A DNA stretch of 64,000 nt from Gemmiger formicilis (GTDB lineage: Bacteria; Bacillota; Clostridia; Oscillospirales; Ruminococcaceae), in assembly GCF_016900095.1 (NCBI RefSeq), contig NZ_JACJJP010000017.1, forward strand, positions 1 to 64,000. Direction: 5' to 3'. This document shows positions 16,040 through 24,084 of the stretch, in pieces. Both the position numbers and the translations under genes were made by a program. A model generated the notes under the pieces. The model saw only the letters and a list, made by a program, of their open reading frames with translations, had not been told where the DNA came from and ran no database searches. Each line of letters begins with the position of its first letter. The first letter of the stretch is position 1.

Positions 16040-17159
16040 CCCGGTACACCCCTTCCTGTTGCAGCATGGTCAGCACGGTGCGGGCGCTGTTGTCCCACAG
16101 GAACTGCGTCCGGATGCGCTGCCGGGCGGCTTCGCCCATGGCAGCGTTGCAGGCGGCGGCCTGCACCCCGGCGGCAAAGACGGCGGCGTCCCCGTCCAGC
16201 AGAAGGCCGCTGACGCCGTCCTCAATGATCTGGTCCGGGCCGGGGGCATGGCGGGCCACCGGCACACAGCCGGCATACATAGCTTCCAGCAGGCTCATGC
16301 CGAAGATTTCGTGGTCGTTGAAGTTGACAAACACGTCACAGGCGTGGTAATAGGCATGTACTTCGGTGTTGGGCAGGCTGGGGATATACCGCCAGCGGCC
16401 GTCCAGCCCGGCGGCCTGCATCTGGCCCTGCAGCTGCTCGGCCAGAGCGCCGCTGCCGATGACCACCGCCTGCCAGTTTTCGGGCAGGGCGGCCAGCAGC
16501 GGTACCAGGTCCAGGGGGCGCTTGTAGGTGTCCAGCCGCCCCACAAAAAGCAGAATCTGGGCGTCCGGGTCCAGCCCCAGTTTGGCCCGCAGTTCGGCCT
16601 TGGTGCCCTCCACCGTGGGGATGATGGCGGTGTCCAGCCCCACGGGCAGCACCCCGGCGCAGGGCACGCCGCAGTCTTCCAGGGTATGCTGCACCGCCAG
16701 GGTCTTGGCGTAGGTGGGGGTTTTGCGGTAGACGGCCAGGTTGCGGCGGCAGAGCAGGTTCATCACCGCCCGCACCGCCGGGTTGCGGGCATCGGAGCGC
16801 ACCGCCCCCAGCTGGCTGTAAAAGAAGATGCCGTGCTCCCGGCAGAAGCGGTACAGCCCCGGCACGCCCAGGGAGTTATCCCCCATGACGTGGACGGCGT
16901 CCACCTGCTCGTCCAGCAGGGGCTGCCAGGTACTGTAGAAGGCATGGACCCGCCAGGCTTTGGCCGGGACATACAGGATCTTCACCCCGGGGGTGGGTTC
17001 CTCGGTTTCGATGGCGTCGGCGCCCACGGCCGGGTAGAGCACCACGGCCCGGCAGCCCCGACCGGCCAGAGCCCGGGCCAGGCCCACCTCCTGCCGGTTG
17101 TAGGCACCCTTTTTGCCCGAAGCCCCGCAGTACAGCTGGGGAATGGCGATGGTCAGCAT
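16029..17159 (-). CDS. GT4-family glycosyltransferase
   Basis: A 376-residue GT-B-fold enzyme. The start MLTIAIPQLYCGASGKKG follows AGGAGG with good spacing. The C-domain shows LLFVGRLDTYKRP and the EX7E region EIFGMSLLEAMYAGCVPVA, which bind the sugar nucleotide in GT4. The N-domain has GKKGAYNRQEVGLARAL, typical of retaining glycosyltransferases in capsule loci. Its start overlaps the end of the GINT1-like gene by 7 bp. Specificity is unknown. Confidence 0.9.
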   Translation of the reverse strand: MLTIAIPQLYCGASGKKGAYNRQEVGLARALAGRGCRAVVLYPAVGADAIETEEPTPGVKILYVPAKAWRVHAFYSTWQPLLDEQVDAVHVMGDNSLGVPGLYRFCREHGIFFYSQLGAVRSDARNPAVRAVMNLLCRRNLAVYRKTPTYAKTLAVQHTLEDCGVPCAGVLPVGLDTAIIPTVEGTKAELRAKLGLDPDAQILLFVGRLDTYKRPLDLVPLLAALPENWQAVVIGSGALAEQLQGQMQAAGLDGRWRYIPSLPNTEVHAYYHACDVFVNFNDHEIFGMSLLEAMYAGCVPVARHAPGPDQIIEDGVSGLLLDGDAAVFAAGVQAAACNAAMGEAARQRIRTQFLWDNSARTVLTMLQQEGVYRDGQ

Positions 17160-18118
17160 GACTTGGGGTCCTCCTGTCTGGGAATGGGGGCAACCTTGGC
17201 CAGATACCGGGCGTCGATGACCTCGATGTCCTCGTCCCGGCAGTAGGTGTGGATGCCGATGACCGACGCCGGGTCCAGCCCGGCGATGGTCACGTTGGCG
17301 GGCATGGCGGCGCACAGGGGCGTTTCCTTCTCCTGGCGGCAGGACCAGAACTGCAGGTAGACGCCGTAGTCCACCTTGGTGCTGACCTGGGCCGGGCGCA
17401 CCGTCTGCCCTGCCCACCGGAACAAGGGCCCGGCATTGCGGGCGCCCAAATCGTAGGTGCGGTGTTCCAGCCCGAAGGTCTCGTCCTCCTCCAGGGCAAA
17501 CCCGCCTTCCGCCTGCTCGTCCACCCGCAGGTCATACCGGCGGTACCGGGTGTACAGACCGTTTTCCGCCTTGACCTGGCTGCACAGCAAAGACAGCCCA
17601 CCCGGGCGGATGTCCAGCAGAATGGTGTCGGCCAGCTCCTGGTCCCCGGTGGAAAAGCTGTGGGCCAGCTCCCACTGGTCGGGGAACTGCTTGCAGCGGT
17701 AGAGGTTCAGGCTGTGGTTGGTGCCGGTCTCGGGAATCATCCAGATGCCCCCGTTCCATTCGAAGACGGTGGGAAAGGACAGGTGAAAGCTCTCGGTGAG
17801 CACCGTTTTGGGCGTTCCGGGATGGCGGGGGTCGGTGAGGTCGATGACCGCAATGTCCCCCTTGCCGGCGGCCATGTCAAAGGCTTCGCAGAACAGCCAG
17901 CGCTTGCCCTCGTGGTGGAACAGCAGCGGGTCGGCATACCAGGTGCCGGGCTGTTCGGGCAGGCGGATGTAGTCCCCCTCCCCCAAGGCGGGCAGAGGAT
18001 CGCACCCCGGGGCGGTGGGCACCGGGCGCAGGGCGATGGTGTAGATTTCCTTCCATCCGGCCAGCTTTTTGGCCAGGCGCGCCGGGGGCATGTGCAGGGC
18101 GCGGTACAGTTGGTTCAT
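17153..18118 (-). CDS. GINT1 N-terminal-like beta-propeller protein
   Basis: A 321-residue protein resembling the N-terminal domain of glucosamine inositolphosphorylceramide transferase 1 and GH43/GH32-like five-bladed propellers. Visible features are TWYADPLLFHHEGKRWLF, FCEAFD, FHLSFPTVFEWNGGIWMIPET and a repeated blade pattern. In plants the domain is joined to a GT64 catalytic domain; in bacteria it occurs in surface-polysaccharide loci with unclear role, possibly sugar binding or transfer. Here it stands alone. The start MNQLYRAL follows AAGGAGACACCCC, 11 bp after the upstream GT4 gene. Confidence 0.65.
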   Translation of the reverse strand: MNQLYRALHMPPARLAKKLAGWKEIYTIALRPVPTAPGCDPLPALGEGDYIRLPEQPGTWYADPLLFHHEGKRWLFCEAFDMAAGKGDIAVIDLTDPRHPGTPKTVLTESFHLSFPTVFEWNGGIWMIPETGTNHSLNLYRCKQFPDQWELAHSFSTGDQELADTILLDIRPGGLSLLCSQVKAENGLYTRYRRYDLRVDEQAEGGFALEEDETFGLEHRTYDLGARNAGPLFRWAGQTVRPAQVSTKVDYGVYLQFWSCRQEKETPLCAAMPANVTIAGLDPASVIGIHTYCRDEDIEVIDARYLAKVAPIPRQEDPKSC

Positions 18119-18129
18119 GGGGTGTCTCC

Positions 18130-19335
18130 TTATTGCGGCGCGGGGGTCCCGGTGAGGACGGCCCGGTAAATTTCCATCAGACGGCGGTAGTTTTCTTCCG
18201 GCGCAAAGGCGGCCAGGGCCCCGGCGCGCATGGCGTCGGGGTCGGCTTTGTCCCACAGGCCGGGCAGGGCCTGCACGGCGGCGGCCAGGGCGTCCGGGTC
18301 CCCGGGGGTGAAGCGCAGACCGTCCACCCCGGGGCGGACCATGGCCCCCACGTTGCCCAGATCACTGGCCAGCACCGGGGTGCCCATAAGATGGGCCTCC
18401 GCCGGGACCAGGGCAAAGCTCTCATAGCACAGGCTGGGAGCCAGCACCCCCAGGCTTTGGCCGAACAGGGCGTGCAGCTCCGCCCGGGGCAGGCGGCCCA
18501 GCAGCCGCACCCGGGGCACGGCCTGCTCTGCGGCCCAGTCGGCCAGGGGGCCATCCCCCACCACCAGCAGTTCGGGGGTGTCGGGGCTGTGGGGCATCCG
18601 CTTCCAGCCTTCCAGGGCGGTACGCAGGCCTTTCAGTTCCTCCAGCCGCCCCGCAAAGACGATCTGGTTTTTCCGACGGGACCGGGGCAGCACGGGGGGC
18701 AGCGGATCGTCCGGAGCCAGGGCGTTGGGCTTGACGCAGAGCCGGGCCGGATCGAACACCCGGTGCAGGGTGTTGAATTCCAGCAATTTTTGCTTGTCAA
18801 AGTCGGTGAGGGTGATGAGATTCACCCACCGGTAGGTGCCCAGCAGACGGTGAAAGGCATACACAAAGGCGCAGACGGCGCTCTGGGCCAGGCTGTCCCG
18901 GTAGCAACGGTACCGCACCGCCTGCCACAGTCCGCCCTTGCGGCGGGGGCAGTCCTCACAGACCCGGCCATCCCGCAGCAACACCCCGTTGGGGCAGAAG
19001 ATCCGGAAATTGTGCAGCGTCTGCACCACCGGCACCCCCAGCGACCGGGCCGCCCAGAACACCGACGGGCTGACGGTGAGCAGGGTGTTGTGTACATGCA
19101 CGATATCGATGTGGTGCCGACGGATGAGGGCCCGCACCTCCCGCCAGGTTTTCCAGCTGAACACCGCTTCCAGGCCCATGGCCAGGGCCCCGCCCTCGTT
19201 GGTGCGCTCATAGGTGAACACCTGATGGCCGTGGCGTTCCAGCATGGCCTTCTCGTCCGCAAAGACGGCGTCCTCGCCCCCGGCCAGGCGGTAATGGCAG
19301 TGGACCAGCAGGATATTGTATCTGTTTTTTTCCAC
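18130..19335 (-). CDS. GT4-family glycosyltransferase, first gene of the glycan operon
   Basis: A GT-B-fold enzyme of about 401 residues. The N-domain has LLVHCHYRLAGGEDAVF and DIVHVHNTLLTVSPSV; the C-domain has IVFAGRLEELKGL and ESFALVPAEAHLMGTPVLASD. A TTG two codons upstream is in frame, but GGAGG would abut it directly; GTG at 19333-19335 lies 7 bp after GGAGG and is the better start. A cluster of cysteines (FCPNG, CEDCPRR) in the N-domain is typical of one GT4 subgroup in capsule loci. A TATAAT box lies 39 bp upstream. Confidence 0.9.
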   Translation of the reverse strand: MEKNRYNILLVHCHYRLAGGEDAVFADEKAMLERHGHQVFTYERTNEGGALAMGLEAVFSWKTWREVRALIRRHHIDIVHVHNTLLTVSPSVFWAARSLGVPVVQTLHNFRIFCPNGVLLRDGRVCEDCPRRKGGLWQAVRYRCYRDSLAQSAVCAFVYAFHRLLGTYRWVNLITLTDFDKQKLLEFNTLHRVFDPARLCVKPNALAPDDPLPPVLPRSRRKNQIVFAGRLEELKGLRTALEGWKRMPHSPDTPELLVVGDGPLADWAAEQAVPRVRLLGRLPRAELHALFGQSLGVLAPSLCYESFALVPAEAHLMGTPVLASDLGNVGAMVRPGVDGLRFTPGDPDALAAAVQALPGLWDKADPDAMRAGALAAFAPEENYRRLMEIYRAVLTGTPAPQ

Positions 19336-19373
19336 CGTCAACCCTCCAACCCGTATATTTCGGCATTTTACCT

Positions 19374-19379
19374 ATTATA
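19374..19379 (-). promoter_or_regulatory. -10 box of the glycan operon
   Basis: A perfect TATAAT on the minus strand lies 38 bp before the first gene. No clear -35 box is seen at 17-18 bp (TTTCTT at best). Confidence 0.5.
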
Positions 19380-19430
19380 CCCCGTGCGGCCATAAAAAGA
19401 AAGAGACAGGGCGGATTTTGCCCCCTGAAC

Positions 19431-19459
19431 TTGACGGATCCGACACCCCGGCGTACAAT
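19431..19459 (+). promoter_or_regulatory. promoter of the GNAT gene
   Basis: TTGACG and TACAAT are separated by 17 bp, 46 bp before the ATG. Confidence 0.75.
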
Positions 19460-19505
19460 ACCCTCATCATCGAATCCCAAGCAGGAGAACAGAAAGGAGC
19501 CGCCC

Positions 19506-20018
19506 ATGGAACTGCAACTGATCCGGATGGAGGAATGCTATCGCCCCCTGGCGGAAGAACTGATGGCCGAGTGGACCGCCGCCGGGGAGAAGATCATCCC
19601 TTATGCCATCCGCAAAACCGATTACCGGGACTTTTCTGCCTGGCTGGACAGCCTGGAGGTGCACGAGCCCTGCCCGGAAGGACTGGTACCGGATTCCACC
19701 TATTTCTGTCTGGACGCAGAGCGGAACAAGCTGGTGGGGGCGGTGAACATCCGCCACCGGCTGAACGAAAGGCTGCTGCTGGATGGCGGGCACATCGGGG
19801 ACGGGGTGCGGCCGTCGGAGCGGGGCAAGGGCATCGGTACCCGGATGGTGGGGCTGGCGCTGGAAAAGTGCCGGGACCTGGGCCTGGACCGGGTTCTGAT
19901 GGTCTGCGACAAGGAGAATGTCGCTTCGGCCAGAACCATCCTGCGCAACGGCGGCGTGTTGGAAAACGAAGTGGTGGTGGACGGCGTGGCGGAACAGCGC
20001 TACTGGATCCAGCTGTAA
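19506..20018 (+). CDS. GNAT-family N-acetyltransferase
   Basis: A 170-residue GNAT acetyltransferase. The acetyl-CoA pyrophosphate-binding loop appears as RPSERGKGIGTRMVGLAL (Q/R-x-x-G-x-G/A pattern). It is followed by VLMVCDKENVASARTILRNGGVLENEV, typical of the YjaB/PhnO-like group. The start MELQLIRMEE follows AAAGGAG; the frame is open further upstream but overlaps the promoter. It is a single-gene unit divergent from the glycan operon. The substrate is unknown. Confidence 0.88.
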   Translation: MELQLIRMEECYRPLAEELMAEWTAAGEKIIPYAIRKTDYRDFSAWLDSLEVHEPCPEGLVPDSTYFCLDAERNKLVGAVNIRHRLNERLLLDGGHIGDGVRPSERGKGIGTRMVGLALEKCRDLGLDRVLMVCDKENVASARTILRNGGVLENEVVVDGVAEQRYWIQL

Positions 20019-20032
20019 GATAAATGCAAAAA

Positions 20033-20068
20033 GCCCCGCCTGCCTTTTGGGCAGACGGGGCATTTTTT
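20033..20068. terminator. bidirectional terminator
   Basis: A stem of GCCCCGCCTGCC / GGCAGACGGGGC (one mismatch) is flanked by A-rich and T-rich sequence. It separates the convergent GNAT and GGGtGRT genes. Confidence 0.85.
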
Positions 20069-20091
20069 GTTATGTCAGAGCGACGGAAAGA

Positions 20092-21090
20092 TTATTCCGC
20101 AACCTGAGAAGCCGCAACAGCGCAGGCGACGGTCATGCCGACCATCGGGTTGTTGCCAGCGCCGATCAGGCCCATCATCTCCACGTGAGCGGGCACGCTG
20201 GAGGAGCCGGCGAACTGAGCGTCACCGTGCATACGGCCCATGGAGTCGGTCAGGCCGTAGGAAGCCGGGCCGGCAGCCACGTTGTCGGGATGCAGGGTAC
20301 GGCCCGTACCGCCGCCGGAAGCGACGGAGAAGTACTTCTTGCCGTTCTCGATGGCCCACTTCTTGTAGGTGCCGGCCACCAGGTGCTGGAAGCGGGTGGG
20401 GTTGGTGGAGTTGCCGGTGATGGAAACTTCCACGCCTTCCATCTTCATGATGGCAACGCCTTCCAGAACGTCGTTGGCGCCGTAGCACTTGACAGCGGCG
20501 CGCTCGCCCTCGGAGTAGGGGATGGTCTCGACAACCTTGACCTCGCCAGTCTTGAAGTCGAAATCGGTCTTGACGTAGGTGAAGCCGTTGATGCGGCTGA
20601 TGATCATGGCAGCGTCCTTGCCCAGGCCGTTCAGGATAACCCGCAGGGGCTCCTTGCGGACCTTGTTGGCGGTACGGGCAATGCCGATGGCGCCTTCGGC
20701 GGCGGCGAAGGATTCGTGGCCGGCCAGGAAGCAGAAGCAATGGGTGTCTTCATGCAGCAGCATGGCGCCCAGGTTGCCGTGGCCCAGGCCAACATGGCGC
20801 TGTTCGGCAACGGAACCGGGGATGGTGAAGGCTTCCAGGCCTTCGCCGATGGCGGCGGCGCAGTCGGCAGCGTTCTTCAGGCCGCGCTTGACAGCGATGG
20901 CGGTGCCCAGGGTGTAAGCCCAGACAGCGTTATCGAAGCAGATGGGCTGCACGCCGCGGATGATCTTGTCGCAGTCGATGCCTTTGGAAAGGAGCAGCTC
21001 GTTGCAGGCGTCCAGGGATTCGAGGCCGTTGGCTTTCAGGCACTCGTTGATTTTGGGCATGCGGCGCTCCTGAGATTCAAAAGTAGCCAT
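20092..21090 (-). CDS. GGGtGRT protein (function unknown)
   Basis: A 332-residue protein recognised as the GGGtGRT family by its signature SGGGTGRTLHPDN near residue 275. It has several Gly-rich loops (GLGHGNLGAMLLHEDTH, GLIGAGNNPMVGMT) and conserved Cys/His residues (DTHCFCFLAGH). The family is widespread in strict anaerobes and almost always adjacent to a NifU-like scaffold gene, as here, but I know of no established function. No signal peptide is present, so it is probably cytosolic. A GGGAGGT site precedes the ATG, 20 bp after the NifU-like gene. Confidence 0.85.
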   Translation of the reverse strand: MATFESQERRMPKINECLKANGLESLDACNELLLSKGIDCDKIIRGVQPICFDNAVWAYTLGTAIAVKRGLKNAADCAAAIGEGLEAFTIPGSVAEQRHVGLGHGNLGAMLLHEDTHCFCFLAGHESFAAAEGAIGIARTANKVRKEPLRVILNGLGKDAAMIISRINGFTYVKTDFDFKTGEVKVVETIPYSEGERAAVKCYGANDVLEGVAIMKMEGVEVSITGNSTNPTRFQHLVAGTYKKWAIENGKKYFSVASGGGTGRTLHPDNVAAGPASYGLTDSMGRMHGDAQFAGSSSVPAHVEMMGLIGAGNNPMVGMTVACAVAASQVAE

Positions 21091-21110
21091 ATAGATGATA
21101 CCTCCCTGTC

Positions 21111-21812
21111 TTATTCTTCGCGCGGGTCGATGTACTTCACAGCGCCCTGCTCAGCGGAGAAGCGGCCATAGGTGCCGATGTTCTTCTCATACGCGGTCTT
21201 CGGGTCAACGCCGTGGCGGATGTCTTCCATCATCTTGCCCAGACGCACGAACTGATAGCCGATGACCTGGTTGTCCTTGTCCAGAGCGGTCTTCAGGATG
21301 TAGCCTTCGGTCAGTTCCAGGTAACGGACGCCCTTGGCCTTGGTGGAGAAGATGGTGCCGGTCATGCTGCGCAGACCCTTGCCCAGGTCATCCAGGCCGG
21401 CGCCGATGGGCAGGCCGTCTTCAGAGAAGGCAGTCTGGCTGCGGCCGTAGACGATCTGCAGGAACAGTTCGCGCATGGCCACGTTGATGGCGTCGCACAC
21501 CAGGTCGGTGTTCAGAGCTTCCAGAATGGTCTTGCCGGGCAGAATTTCGCCGGCCATAGCGGCGGAATGGGTCATGCCGGAGCAGCCGATGGTCTCGACC
21601 AGGGCTTCTTCGATGATGCCCTTCTTGATGTTCAGGCTCAGCTTGCAGGTGCCCTGCTGGGGGGCGCACCAGCCCACGCCGTGGGTGTAACCGCTGATGT
21701 CCTCAATCTTATAGGCCTTTACCCACTCGCCCTCTTCCGGAATGGGCGCGGGGCCGTGCTTCGGGCCTTTGGCGATGGGGCACATGTGTTCGACTTGTGC
21801 AGAGTAGGTCAT
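21111..21812 (-). CDS. NifU/IscU-like iron-sulfur scaffold protein partner of GGGtGRT
   Basis: A 233-residue protein with an IscU/NifU N-terminal-like fold. Cysteines lie in HGVGWCAPQQGTCKL, ETIGCSGMTHSA and LVCDAINVAM, in the order expected for an Fe-S assembly scaffold, though the spacing differs from canonical IscU. It is longer than IscU by a C-terminal extension (about residues 130-233) rich in charged residues. It is the first gene of a two-gene operon with the GGGtGRT gene, behind a strong promoter. AAAGGAGAG precedes the ATG. Confidence 0.8.
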   Translation of the reverse strand: MTYSAQVEHMCPIAKGPKHGPAPIPEEGEWVKAYKIEDISGYTHGVGWCAPQQGTCKLSLNIKKGIIEEALVETIGCSGMTHSAAMAGEILPGKTILEALNTDLVCDAINVAMRELFLQIVYGRSQTAFSEDGLPIGAGLDDLGKGLRSMTGTIFSTKAKGVRYLELTEGYILKTALDKDNQVIGYQFVRLGKMMEDIRHGVDPKTAYEKNIGTYGRFSAEQGAVKYIDPREE

Positions 21813-21890
21813 AATTTTCTCTCCTTTGCCTGTATTGTGCGCATGCCGAAGGCCAGCGCACGCCTTGTGAATTCATTCACAGCCAATTTT

Positions 21891-21919
21891 ATTATACGTC
21901 CCTGCCGGGCAATTTTCAA
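21891..21919 (-). promoter_or_regulatory. promoter of the NifU-like/GGGtGRT operon
   Basis: TTGAAA (minus strand, 21914-21919) and TATAAT (21891-21896) are 17 bp apart, a near-consensus promoter suggesting high expression. Confidence 0.8.
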
Positions 21920-22001
21920 GGTGTCTCGACGGAACTTTTACGGTTTTTGACGATTTGTTCGCCTGCACGGAAAAAGTTTTTCGTTTTGTTGTCACGGCAA
22001 C

Positions 22002-22030
22002 ATTACAAACGCCCCGCCATCGTGTATACT
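22002..22030 (+). promoter_or_regulatory. promoter of superoxide reductase
   Basis: ATTACA and TATACT are separated by 17 bp. It gives a leader of about 100 nt before the ATG. Confidence 0.5.
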
Positions 22031-22135
22031 AAAGGCACAGGCAAAGGCCATGCGCCTCCTGTGCTGATTCTGAACCAACGGCGGCAAGGCTGTGCCGCCC
22101 GTTTCACCCCCAACAACAAAACGGAGGTTATACTT

Positions 22136-22513
22136 ATGATCAAGATTTATCGCTGTGCCCATTGCGGCAACATCATCACCATGCTCCACGACTCCAACGT
22201 TCCCGTGTTCTGCTGCGGCCAGAAGATGGACCTGCTGGTTCCCGGCAGCGTAGACGCCGCCCAGGAAAAGCATGTTCCCGTGGCCACCGTCAATGGCAGT
22301 ACCGTGGACGTGAAGGTTGGTTCCGTGACCCATCCCATGACCGCCGAACACTGGATCGAGTGGATCCTGCTGGAGACCGACAAGGGCTTCGCCGTGAAGC
22401 ACCTGACCCCCGATGCTGCTCCCGCCGCCACCTTCGCTCTGGCCGAAGGCGAGACCGCCAAGACCGTTTACGCCTACTGCAATCTGCACGGCCTGTGGAA
22501 GACCGACCTGTAA
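22136..22513 (+). CDS. dfx: desulfoferrodoxin-type superoxide reductase
   Basis: A 125-residue two-iron superoxide reductase that reduces superoxide to hydrogen peroxide in the cytosol of anaerobes. The N-terminal desulforedoxin-like FeS4 site has Cys7, Cys10, Cys26 and Cys27. The catalytic Fe(His)4Cys site is formed by His46, His66, His72, Cys115 and His118. All ligands are present and the length is typical. ACGGAGG precedes the ATG. Electrons usually come from rubredoxin, for which no gene is in the window. It is transcribed alone and ends at a strong terminator. Confidence 0.95.
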   Translation: MIKIYRCAHCGNIITMLHDSNVPVFCCGQKMDLLVPGSVDAAQEKHVPVATVNGSTVDVKVGSVTHPMTAEHWIEWILLETDKGFAVKHLTPDAAPAATFALAEGETAKTVYAYCNLHGLWKTDL

Positions 22514-22566
22514 GGCGGGTCCTGTTTTCATCCAAACTTTCCCTTTTTTACTCTCCATACACCAAA

Positions 22567-22598
22567 AGCGGCGCCCGCATACGGACGCCGCTTTTTTT
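22567..22598. terminator. bidirectional terminator
   Basis: AGCGGCG / CGCCGCT with a 12 nt loop and seven T lies between convergent genes, with A-rich sequence on the other flank. Confidence 0.8.
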
Positions 22599-23935
22599 CA
22601 TTGTGTTTTTTCGGGCAACGGCCCGTGCACCCCGCCCCATTGCCGGGGCGCCTGGGCAAACACCACCCCCGCCAGCAGCAACGCCGCCGGGTTGGTGGTC
22701 AGGTGAAAACTCTGGCACTCGGTGTAGGCGTACACCAGCATGATCAGCAGGCAGCACACCTCCACCCGGCCGCCCCGCCGGGCAAAGCCCCACAGGGCCG
22801 CCAGAATGCCCAGCACCAGCAACACCGTCACCACCGGGCCGAACTGGTACAGGGAGAAGACAAAGCTGTTGTCGATGGCGGGCCATTCGGGCAGAACCTG
22901 GCCGGCGATCTTCACATCCAGCAGCCGGTAGGCCAGCCACACCTGGGAGAGCCGCCCGGTGAGCACATAGTCCAGCTTTTCCATCCAGTCGGGACCGAAA
23001 TCCGACCAGCCGGGGCCGTTCTTCACCATGGGCACGGGCAGCAGGAAGGCCAGGGCCGTCAGGCCCAGCACCGCCGCGGTGCACAGGTACCGGGCAAACC
23101 GGGGCAGCGGATGGTCCCGCCGCAGCCGGCACCAGGCCAGCAGCACCGCCAGTCCCAGGCAGCTCAGGGCCGCCGTGCGGGACGCCGGGCCCACCATGAG
23201 GAAGATCCCGGCCGCCGCCGCCACCGCGGCGTCAACCCAGCGGGGCTTTCTGGCCCGGAGCATGGCGTAGGCCAGCACCAGACCGAACACCAGTCCCCCG
23301 AAGGTATTGGGGTGGCCGTAGCCGTAGGTGCCGCGGATTTCATACACGTTGCGCTCCGCCGCCAGGCCCGGGGCCGGGGGCAGCAGCCCGGCAAAGTTCA
23401 GCCCGGCCACCAGCACCACCGCCGCCAGACCGCTGTACAAAAAGGCTTTGAGGCCCTTTTCCAGCGGCAGGTCCTTGGCGGCCATCACGGCCACCACCAG
23501 ACCGATCCACCAGATGTTGTGGCAGTTGAAGTAGACCCACCGGGCGATGAAGTACAGTGCCCCGGCTACCCCCAGGGTCCGCCAGGTGTACCTGGTGCCG
23601 AAGAGGATCTTGGCCCCGAAGAAGAGGAAGGCCGCCCAGTCCAGCACCGGCGCCAGCACCCCCTGCACCCAGGGCCAGGCATCCCGGGCCATGCTGTTGC
23701 AGAAAGCCACGCTGACCTCATAGGCAGCCAGACCCGCCGCAAAGCAGACCCCGCCGGCTTTGGTGCGCCAGGCGGCGCCCCAGTTGCCGAACAGATAATG
23801 GTCCTGCCCCCATAGCCAGCCGAAGGCACGCCCCGCCCGGCCGGGGCCCGGCGTCTGGGCAAGCCATGCCTGCCCCAGGTCCCATACCGCCGCCGCGAAC
23901 AACGCCAGCAGCAGTCCGTTTGCAAATCCGAACAC
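22598..23935 (-). CDS. O-antigen polymerase/ligase-like membrane protein (Wzy/WaaL type)
   Basis: A 445-residue protein with about ten to twelve membrane helices and the pattern of the Wzy_C (O-antigen ligase) superfamily: GYGHPNTFGGLVF, GPASRTAALS and a large loop with TGRLSQVWLAYRLL before the last helices. Such proteins polymerise or ligate undecaprenyl-linked sugar repeats outside the membrane. The glycan operon at 9.6-19.3 kb contains a flippase but no polymerase, so this gene, 3 kb away behind its own promoter, is a plausible partner. Translation starts at GTG after AAGGAGG. Confidence 0.78.
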   Translation of the reverse strand: MFGFANGLLLALFAAAVWDLGQAWLAQTPGPGRAGRAFGWLWGQDHYLFGNWGAAWRTKAGGVCFAAGLAAYEVSVAFCNSMARDAWPWVQGVLAPVLDWAAFLFFGAKILFGTRYTWRTLGVAGALYFIARWVYFNCHNIWWIGLVVAVMAAKDLPLEKGLKAFLYSGLAAVVLVAGLNFAGLLPPAPGLAAERNVYEIRGTYGYGHPNTFGGLVFGLVLAYAMLRARKPRWVDAAVAAAAGIFLMVGPASRTAALSCLGLAVLLAWCRLRRDHPLPRFARYLCTAAVLGLTALAFLLPVPMVKNGPGWSDFGPDWMEKLDYVLTGRLSQVWLAYRLLDVKIAGQVLPEWPAIDNSFVFSLYQFGPVVTVLLVLGILAALWGFARRGGRVEVCCLLIMLVYAYTECQSFHLTTNPAALLLAGVVFAQAPRQWGGVHGPLPEKTQ

Positions 23936-23972
23936 CCGGCCCGGCCTCCTTTACAAAAAACGTTCTGGGCCT

Positions 23973-24001
23973 ATTATACCTGCCGGGTCCCGGTTTGACA
24001 A
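23973..24001 (-). promoter_or_regulatory. promoter of the Wzy-like gene
   Basis: TTGTCA (minus strand, 23996-24001) and TATAAT (23973-23978) are 17 bp apart. The -35 box overlaps the -35 box of the divergent PAP2 promoter. Confidence 0.8.
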
Positions 24002-24023
24002 GCCGCACGGGGGATGGTATCCT
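23995..24023 (+). promoter_or_regulatory. promoter of the PAP2/lipoprotein operon
   Basis: TTGACA (23995-24000) and TATCCT (24018-24023) are 17 bp apart. The -35 shares five bases with the opposite-strand -35. Confidence 0.65.
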
Positions 24024-24084
24024 TGACCTGTACCTTATTATAAAGGAAAGCAACCCCGCCAAATTCCGGAAAGGAGGCCCCGCC

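Larger units (their letters stand above)
21813..22135. other. divergent intergenic region
   Basis: A 323 bp spacer between the NifU-like gene and superoxide reductase. It contains a promoter for each side, and I see no additional gene or known RNA motif. The plus-strand leader of superoxide reductase is about 100 nt and GC-rich without an obvious riboswitch fold. Confidence 0.5.
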
